Assembly (NCBI GenBank): GCA_021234155.1
Contig: JAJEKV010000083.1
Coordinates: forward strand, 772,332-836,331
Source: Isoetes taiwanensis
Taxonomy: Eukaryota > Streptophyta > Lycopodiopsida > Isoetales > Isoetaceae
DNA: 64,000 nucleotides
Reading direction: 5' to 3'
In this document: piece by piece, positions 56,861 through 64,000 of the stretch
How positions within the stretch are numbered: the stretch's first letter is position 1
Layout of the letters: each line of letters starts with the position of its first letter
Made by a program: the position numbers and the translations under genes
Notes under the pieces: model-generated
Seen by the model: the letters and a program-made list of their open reading frames with translations, nothing else
Told to the model about the DNA's origin: nothing
Database searches by the model: none

Positions 56861-58200
56861 GAACAGGTTGCACCAATGGGACTTCCAAAAACTTGGCTTA
56901 CCTCATGGCTTTGTGACAACTTTTAAAGCCGGAGCTCTAATATACTTTGTTACAAAGGGTAATGTCCATTCTTCGCTTCTGATATAAGAAGAAACCCCAA
57001 GAACAGTCGAAATACTTTGATGAATCACCTAGGCAGAAGCAGCCAAATACATAAGCATTTAGTTGGTGTGTAGGAGTAACCGTCTCTAGCATTGTGAAAA
57101 GGAGGATTTCATAAGACTCATCAAGTCAAAATGGAACCTATCCACCTGCACAGCAGCGAAAAGTATGGGTCCACAAAGAAATGAAAAACAAACGAATAAA
57201 TAGGATTCAGAATGTCGCTTACAAATGCTTGTTTCGAGTGGTGGGCAGTGGCTCTGTCCTTCAAGACAGCTTGCAAACCCGATATTTTGAATACTATATC
57301 CCAGCCAAAACCTTAGGAATCTTGAACTAATAAACGAAAAGTCACATGGACAAGAAGGGAAAATCAAACTCAGCAGAGTCAATAAGTGAGAGACTAGAAG
57401 CATTAAGGCTTGAAGCCGAACGAAGTAGTGCTCCAAAGCTGACAAATCCTCAGTCTAGTCAAAATATTTTGACACAAAGGATGTGGATATATGGAATGCG
57501 GCTGCATTGTGCTGAGACTGGAAGATTCGATTGCAGGATCGGTGGAAATTCGACGCCGTTAGGGTTCAAAAAACTCCGCAACCTTCACCAGATAATTTTT
57601 TGCCTATATAAAATACGTACCGAATATAATCATAACAAGATACAAATATACCGGATTTTACATTGAACTACATTTTTTTCTATCGGATTTTTTCGAGCAT
57701 CCAAAAATTTAGACCAACAATTTCTAAAGTGGACCAGACAAACAAAAGGTTTTATCCAGGTATTTTTTTAACGTTCTAAATCTTCAATCCCGTGGCATTC
57801 TAGAACCTTTTTTTACCCCTTTTTTCATAAAAAGCCCTATTTTTTCCTCACAAACCTACCTGTCACTTTTAAAATGAAACATCAATTAAGGATATTTTAA
57901 AGGCATATTTCTATAACAATTATATATATTTAGAAATAACAGTATAGCAATGCCATATAAAGCCAAACACATCCAAAACTATGTAGTCTAAGTGCAAGGA
58001 TGTGTTTCAAGAAGGCTTCAATATAAAGAAAAATAGCTAATGGTTATCTTGTTAACTTACTTTCTTCCATAAAACATTCTATGAGAATGACTACGATACA
58101 ATAATGAGGAGCGCATTTTCTAAATTTCAGTACATTTTTACAACTTTACATCTTTTACACTAGCAATATTGTCTTTTCTTTTCTTTTTTTGTTTGGGCTC
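56861..58200. other. Non-coding spacer
   Basis: No gene recognised. A short plus-strand frame at 57346-57480 (SISERLEALRLEAERSSAPK) is helical and charged and could be an exon scrap. 57770-58200 is AT-rich and resembles the sequence 3' of the intact LRR gene at 61.4 kb (CATTCTATGAGAAT(G)ACTACGATACA at 58073 and 61312). Confidence 0.4.
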
Positions 58201-58201
58201 T

Positions 58202-59239
58202 TTAACATGCTTTGAGAGGAGCGCCACATAGCCCCTGGTTGCTTTGGAAGCTTGACGCATTAAAACTAGCCAATGGTTCTGGTATCTTGCCACTCAACTT
58301 GTTATATGATAAATCTAGAAAATTCAATGAGGATAGCTGCAAGAATGACTCTGGAATTGAGCCACTTAGCCCATTCCTTGATAAATCTAGATATTCGAGG
58401 TTGGACAAATTACCCAAGGTGGTTGGTATTTGGCCTGTAATCTTATTCCTCGATAAATCCAAATGATCCATACGCCTTAAGTTTCCAATACTCGGTGGTA
58501 TATTGCCAGAAATCTCATTGTTGCTAAGAATGAGTTGACCAAGGTAACTCATATTGCCAAATCCTGGTGATATGCTACCTGTGATAGAGTTAAACGATAG
58601 ATCTATAAGAGCAGTAGCTTCATCATCACTGGAAAATCTATGCGGATGGAGGTTGCTTAGCCAACTTGGAATGGAACCTTTGAGACCACAATGATTGATT
58701 TCAAGAATAACGACATTACCAATGGTGGAAATGCCTTTGATGGATGCAAACTTCAAAGCTAAAGGAGTTTCCATTTAATCTCAAGACGAGCATGTTTTGG
58801 ATGGTTTTCAAGTCAGAGGGAAGGGAAGTAATGTGGTTGTAGCTCAAATCTAGAAAGTATAGGTTTGCCAAGTGTTTGAAAAAAAGGTCACTGGAATGGG
58901 GCCGAAAAAAGCGTTAATCGGTGGCTCTGAAATATCCAAGGTTGCTAAGAGGACCAAAAGAGTCCCAAGAATGTACCAATAAATGCATTGTTACTCAAAT
59001 CAATGGAAGGCGACTTTGCCGAAAGGTGCTGATGGAGGGGAAGCGGACTAATGAATGCATTATTTTGGATATCTATGGTAGCGATTCGGGTTCCTCCAAA
59101 GACATTAGGAACCGGACTGACGGACCCATGCTTGCGGCCTTCGTGGTTGCTAACTAACTCAGGCCTACGAAAGAGGAAGGAATCGTACCTCGATGCCTCG
59201 ATTATTAGATAAATCTAAGTATCGCAGCTTGGACAGCAA
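58202..59239 (-). pseudogene. Broken LRR gene copy 3
   Basis: Closest to copy 4. The C-terminal 190 codons are open (58774-58202) and end GLCGAPLKAC, with a short deletion in the loop before the cap (KIPEPLASF in place of IPQGEPLASF). Between 58775 and 59239 the LRR sequence continues but with several frame changes and short indels. At 59239 it stops at the junction with a LINE, so the signal peptide, N-terminal cap and first LRRs are missing and there is no promoter. The duplication includes the 3' flank shared with copy 4. Confidence 0.85.
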
Positions 59240-60041
59240 GTTGGTGCCGCTGAAAGGGTGCCATGGGACTGTCATGAAAATATTCACAAAGGCAAGCAAT
59301 TTGTCGATCAAGATATCGCCTTCTTTTAGCACCACAACCCTCCAATTTCGGATGGGTGGCTTTTGTGATGTTCCATGCCCACTTTGTGTCGTACATGGCG
59401 ATGGCTTTGGGATAGGTTGCTCCACCCTAAAGTCTCTCGTGACCGGTGGTGGCGGTGTTATCCATTGTGTGCCTGGCGGGTTAATGCCTTCGGCATCGCT
59501 ATGATCCTCGCCAGACCGCAGATTATGCCCGCTCGCCTCCGGACGTTGATACTCTTGAGCATTGTCTCTTTGATTGTCCCGAGGTTCAACCAGGCGTGGT
59601 CCCGGCTACAAGGGTTGTTTAACAAGACATTGGACTACGATGCATCCTTTGGCAATCTATCCCAACACATGGCCTCCAAACCTAAACAAAGGGCATTTCA
59701 TCTTGGTTAGGTTGGCTCCTATGGTCGATATGGGAGCGCCGCAGACACCACATCTTCGGGGCATTTATTCATCCGCACACGGTGTTATTACAAAGGGCCC
59801 GAGAAAAAGATATTGATGACACGAAAGTGTTCTTCCCTTGACTTTAACCGGTGGAACGATCCGATTCAAGATCTTGAATTGATTCTTATCATTAGTCTCC
59901 TATTCTGGAGTAAGTACATTTTGCTCCAGGCTCGTGCTCCTGTGGCATCTCTGTGTGCTTACACGGTTAGATGGGACATGTAAATTTTGTACTTTTTCTC
60001 TGATTAATAAACTTTTTGGCTTCCGTCGTTCAAAAAAAAAA
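59240..60041 (+). mobile_element. 5'-truncated LINE with poly(A), joined to LRR copy 3
   Basis: Begins TTGGTGCCGCTGAAAGGG directly at the LRR break and ends ACTTTTTGGCTTCCGTCG plus a run of As (60032-60041). Same family as 54530-55442. The missing 5' part of the LRR gene does not reappear after 60041, so insertion was accompanied or followed by deletion. Confidence 0.75.
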
Positions 60042-61440
60042 TATATCGTAGAAATGCTTCACTGTTGTTGTGCTAAATGCAAAAAAGCTATAGGGGGAAT
60101 TTTTGCACATTATTACAATTTGTTGTATATAAGATAAGATGAATTTTTACGTCCACGGGAACCCAACAGGTTATGGGACGACACATGCAAGGGCAACAGC
60201 CCATCTAAAACTTGGGGACTAGGCCCCATCACCAAACACAATAACCAAATATTAAAAGGCTACCAAGAATAAGATAAGATAATGCTAATGCTAGTGGTAA
60301 AGTTATGCTTCTAAAATTATCTAGACATAGCCAGTCCAAGGATTGGAAGGCAACGATGCTATTAGTGCAAAAGAGATGAGAATGTGAGATATATCTAGAA
60401 TTATGTGTTGTATCGTCTATGAACTTTTCTAACCTAAGAACTTGCTGCAAATAGTAGAACCAAATCGGATGCCCTGAGATAGATGCAATACCAAGAGATT
60501 AAAAAGAAGCTATGTGTTCAAAATTATATGGTCAATATGGCAGAAATAAAAGCATAATTTGAGACCAAATTGTAACCCAAGCCATCTAAAAGCAGTATGT
60601 TTGTTTCTGGCATAACTGCTGGATCTGGCATAGCGTATCTTTTGCTCAATTTCCAAATCTATGAGTTTTTTGTCCTATTGGGCTACTTTATAGATGGGAT
60701 CCAATAAATTGATTCATATTACCATCCATATGACATTGGAGCATGGGTTCTATGCAAGATTGAGTTTTCCAATGCATCCCAAGAGTTTTGATATCGTCTA
60801 TCAGTATCACAATTAACACTGGAGACATTATGAATGTTAATTTATTAAGCCGAGTTCTAAAGGGAAGAGGATGGATTTTCTTTATAGAATTGAACTTGCT
60901 TGTTGGCAACATCTCTAGTTGTTTCACATAGAAAGCCTTGATTTCTCATTTTCAGGGCTCGAATTTAGTGGGCTACCAAACTGGTAAAAATGCCGCCCAC
61001 ATTTGATATTACCGGATTTCCAGATTTTTTGAAGCCTATTTTCCGGATTCTATTGGATTTTTTTGCAAAAATGACCAGAAAATTGTCTTAATTTGTTTTA
61101 TCTAATCAGAAAATTTTAAGGATGGCTGGATTTTTTGGGGAGAACCCCCTCTATTTTCGATCCATGATCATATTACATACTTTGTTCTTCTAGAATTGGT
61201 GTATCAAAGATTCCTACACATATGATGATATGAGTGATTTATATCTAATCATCATACAATATTAATGCATAGGTGGAATAAAATGGTAGCGAACTCAAAA
61301 CTCTCATAACACATTCTATGAGAATTACTACGATACAATACTTAATGAGGAGCACATTTTCTAAAGTTCGGTTACATCTTTACAACTTTACATTTTTTTT
61401 ACTAGCAATATTGTCTTTTCTTTTCTTTTGTTTGGGCTCT
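60042..61440. other. Non-coding spacer
   Basis: No gene or element end recognised. 61300-61440 is the 3' flank of LRR copy 4 and is shared with copy 3. Confidence 0.4.
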
Positions 61441-63183
61441 TTAACATGCTTTGAGAGGAGCGCCACATAGCCCCAGGTTGCTTTGGAAGCTTGACGCATT
61501 AAAACTAGCCAATGGTTCTCCTTGGGGTATCTGGCCACTCAACTTGTTATATGATAAATCAAGAAAATTCAATGAGGCTAGCTGCAAGAATGATTCTGGT
61601 ATTGAGCCACTTAGCCCATTCCTTGACAAATCTAGATATTCGAGGTTGGACAAATTACCCAAACTGGTTGGTATTTGGCCTGTAATCTTATTCCTGGATA
61701 AATCCAAATGATCCATAAGCCTTAAATTTCCAATACTCGGTGGTATACTGCCAGAAATCTCATTGTTGCTAAGAATGAGTTGACCAAGGTAACTCATATT
61801 GCCAAATCCTGGTGATATGCTACCTGTGATAGAGTTAAATGATAGATCTATAAGAGCAGTAGCTTCATCATCACTGGAAAATCTGTGCGGATGGAGGTTG
61901 CTTAGCCAACTGGGAATGGAACCTTTGAGACCACAATGGTTGATTTCAAGAATAACGACATTACCAATGGTGGAAATGCCTTTGATGGATTCAAAGCTAA
62001 AGGAGTTTCCATTTAATCTCAAGACTAGCATGTTTTGGATGGTGTTCAAGTCAGAGGGAAGGGAAGTAATGTGGTTGTAGCTCAAATCTAGAAAGTATAG
62101 GTGTGCCAAGTGTTTGAAAAAGGCAACTGGAATGGGGCCAGAAAAAGCGTTGTCGGTGGCTACGAAATATCCAAGGTTGCTAAGAAGGCCGAAAGAGTCC
62201 GGCAATGTACCAGTAAATGCATTGTTACTCAAATCAATGGAAGACAGCTTGCTGAGCAGGCTGATGGAGGACGGAAGCGGACTAATGAATGCATTATTTT
62301 GGATATCTATGGTAGCCAGATTTGGAGTTCCTCCAAATACATCAGGAACCAGACCTGACAGACCCATGCTTGACAGCTTCAGGGTTGCTAACGAACCCAG
62401 GCCTTTGAAAGAGGAAGGAATCGTACCTCTGATGCCTCGATTATTAGACAAATCTAAGTACTGCAGCTTGGACAGCTTTCCGAGAGTCGGAGGAAGAGAC
62501 CCTGTGAAATTATTTTGATTGAGATAAAGCTGCTGGAGGTCTGAGAGATCTCCTAACGTGGCTGGAATGCTTCGGAGAAAATTTCCCGACAGATCTAATA
62601 TTTGAAGATTATGGAGCGAACCAATAGCCGCAGGAATAGCCCCTTTCAATTGGGCTGATCTAAAATAGAGCGTTTTGAGCTTCTGAAGCTTGGATATGCT
62701 TGGAGATAATGTGCCCCCAATGCCACAGCCGGACAAATCAAGCTCTTCAAGGTTGGACAGATCAAAAAATGACTGGGGGAGGCCGCCAGTGATGGCTTGA
62801 TTGCCGGAGAGACCAAGCTTTCGAAGCTTTTTAAGGTTGGAGATGGATGAAGGAATAGGGCCTGTGAAGATCGTTCTGCACAATATGGTTTGAAGATCAG
62901 GCAGATTTCCCAGAATTCCAAGCGCAGAAGTGGGTCCTAGATTGAACGGATCAGCATATGGAATGTCAAGGTCTGTCACTCGCCCTGTTGAAGAATTGCA
63001 AGTTACCCCATTCCACTCACAACAGTTTGTGCCTGTCCACCCGACCGAATCGGGAAAAGCCTTCAGCTCAGCTTTGAATTTGAGCAGAATCTGGCGCTCT
63101 GAATCCAAGCACTGTGCTGCTACTTCAGAATGGGGCGCTGCAGCAGCCCATAACACAGCGAGTGCAAACATAAAAGTTTTCAT
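61441..63183 (-). CDS. Secreted LRR protein, intact copy 4 (580 residues)
   Basis: An intronless open frame from ATG (63183) to TAA (61441). Residues 1-23 are a signal peptide (MKTFMFALAVLWAAAAPHSE ...), followed by an N-terminal LRR cap (SERQILLKFKAELKAF; NCCEWNGVTC). About 19 extracellular LRRs of the LxxLxLSxNxxxGxIPxxL type come next, with a short break before ALIDLSFNSITGSI. The end is the cap SNLGLCGAPLKAC. No transmembrane segment, GPI signal or kinase. Roughly 85 percent identical by eye to copy 2, with differences spread along the LRRs including solvent-exposed positions. The likely place of action is the apoplast. A ligand-binding or inhibitor role is inferred from the family. The start is supported by the signal peptide and a TATA-like box 48 bases upstream. 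Confidence 0.93.
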   Translation of the reverse strand: MKTFMFALAVLWAAAAPHSEVAAQCLDSERQILLKFKAELKAFPDSVGWTGTNCCEWNGVTCNSSTGRVTDLDIPYADPFNLGPTSALGILGNLPDLQTILCRTIFTGPIPSSISNLKKLRKLGLSGNQAITGGLPQSFFDLSNLEELDLSGCGIGGTLSPSISKLQKLKTLYFRSAQLKGAIPAAIGSLHNLQILDLSGNFLRSIPATLGDLSDLQQLYLNQNNFTGSLPPTLGKLSKLQYLDLSNNRGIRGTIPSSFKGLGSLATLKLSSMGLSGLVPDVFGGTPNLATIDIQNNAFISPLPSSISLLSKLSSIDLSNNAFTGTLPDSFGLLSNLGYFVATDNAFSGPIPVAFFKHLAHLYFLDLSYNHITSLPSDLNTIQNMLVLRLNGNSFSFESIKGISTIGNVVILEINHCGLKGSIPSWLSNLHPHRFSSDDEATALIDLSFNSITGSISPGFGNMSYLGQLILSNNEISGSIPPSIGNLRLMDHLDLSRNKITGQIPTSLGNLSNLEYLDLSRNGLSGSIPESFLQLASLNFLDLSYNKLSGQIPQGEPLASFNASSFQSNLGLCGAPLKAC

Positions 63184-63230
63184 TAGTATCGAATTTGAGC
63201 TGTGATGGGAAAATGTGTCTCAGAGAAGGA

Positions 63231-63238
63231 GTATAAAT
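63231..63238 (-). promoter_or_regulatory. TATA-like box of LRR copy 4
   Basis: ATTTATAC on the minus strand, 48-55 bases upstream of the ATG. It would give a very short leader. Confidence 0.5.
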
Positions 63239-63276
63239 GGCAGGCAAAAGCAAACGGGAATTCGAGGAAGTTGTGC

Positions 63277-63292
63277 GGTGTCAATGGAGGCT
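63277..63292 (-). promoter_or_regulatory. Promoter block shared with LRR copy 2
   Basis: The same 16 bases as 32731-32746 (GGTGTCAATGGAGGCT on the plus strand), 94 bases upstream of the ATG. Confidence 0.5.
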
Positions 63293-63756
63293 AAGTACGG
63301 CGGCCTGCACAATGAAGGCTTTACCTTCTTCCTGCTCATTAGTCAAATAAAAGTCGGCAGAGTGTGTTATGCTGGCTCTCGATTTGCTTCATAAAGTTTC
63401 TCTTGACAAATTCAAAAATGATTTCTTTAAGTTTTCACAAGAACAACAGATTTGGTTCGACAACGACAACGCTAGAATTGGATAGTGGTCCAACGGGCAA
63501 AATCAACGTTGCTTGTATACTTTGATAGTCAATCTCGTTCAATTGTCACAATATGCTCGTCACAGTCATCATCGTCATGAAAACGGCATCCTCAATTTTA
63601 ACACAGGTAAAACAGGGCGTGGACTAGCAGCGTTGGGAAACCTTTTTCCTCGTATCCTAAAATTTCCTATAGTTTTCAAACCGAGTCTGAAATTATAATT
63701 TTGAATCGGATTGGAGTCTCAAATTATCGGATTGTTTTGCAAACAATATGGAAACA

Positions 63757-63864
63757 GGGTCGCATTTATTCCCTGGCGTCCATTCTGTTGCTGACACGTG
63801 TCAATCCCCGGGGTCGCATTTATTCCCTGGCGTCCATTCTGCTGCTGACACGTGTCAGTCCCCT
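63757..63864 (-). promoter_or_regulatory. Tandem 54-bp duplication carrying two G-box palindromes
   Basis: The unit at 63757-63810 is repeated at 63811-63864 with two or three changes. Each contains TGACACGTGTCA, a perfect palindrome with the CACGTG core bound by plant bZIP and bHLH factors. It lies about 0.6 kb upstream of LRR copy 4, so it may be a distal control element, although ownership by a gene beyond the window is equally possible. Confidence 0.5.
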
Positions 63865-64000
63865 ACAATCCGGAATGGAAGTTGGGTCTTCCAATTTCGG
63901 ATGATTGGTTTAGCAGGTTTTCATGTTTTTTTCCTCACTGTTTTCTTCATGTTATTTCTTCACTGTTTATTACATTGAAACTTACAATCAAACTTACATA
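63865..64000. other. Window end, non-coding
   Basis: No feature recognised. Confidence 0.3.

Overview
The window looks like intergenic and accessory DNA from a large, repeat-rich land-plant genome. The evidence is intact secreted leucine-rich-repeat (LRR) genes with TATA boxes, spliced exons of plant-type housekeeping genes, Copia, LINE and CACTA-type elements, and long AT-rich spacers. A fern or lycophyte is a plausible guess, because the LINEs are unlike the usual seed-plant type and one remnant resembles the PPR proteins abundant in those lineages. The sequence alone does not prove this.

Layout. 0-5 kb: the tail of an unrecognised gene, a small element with terminal inverted repeats (TIRs), a tandem duplication and a 168-bp hairpin. 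5-17.3 kb: a DNA-transposon zone. A decayed transposase with LDNC and GHTHEDVD motifs lies at 14.0-16.5 kb. About 40-bp inverted repeats, each flanked by TA, lie at 6.5 and 17.3 kb. A 21-bp CG-rich palindrome is scattered through the region about 16 times. 17.8-20.2 kb: an element with long inverted ends containing subrepeats, followed at 22.5 kb by an isolated exon of the vitamin B6 gene PDX2. 24.5-32.7 kb: a truncated LRR copy, a Copia fossil split by a LINE with a clean 10-bp target-site duplication, and an intact LRR gene. 33.6-34.4 kb: a strong hairpin and a small TIR element. 37.6-38.2 kb: a possible tRNA-derived SINE. 38.3-42.95 kb: a giant fold-back whose outer arms are 19-bp minisatellite arrays in opposite orientation. 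43.0-46.8 kb: a LINE with an L1-type ORF1 and an internally deleted ORF2. 47.1-53.8 kb: a row of decayed but still intron-containing fragments of at least four unrelated genes (TYW1, aspartyl aminopeptidase, a PTB-type RNA-binding protein, a 2-oxoglutarate dioxygenase) plus a PPR-like piece, all on the minus strand and bounded by direct repeats. 54.4-60 kb: LINE remnants, a CACTA terminus and a broken LRR copy. 61.4-63.2 kb: a second intact LRR gene with a promoter block shared with the first.

Only the two full-length LRR genes look functional. They belong to one local family of four copies, all on the minus strand, and predict secreted proteins without a membrane anchor or kinase. Most of the rest records transposition and gene-fragment capture. 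The best candidates for something undescribed are the same-strand multi-gene fragment array, the dispersed 21-bp palindrome around the LDNC/GHTHEDVD transposase, and the minisatellite-armed fold-back.
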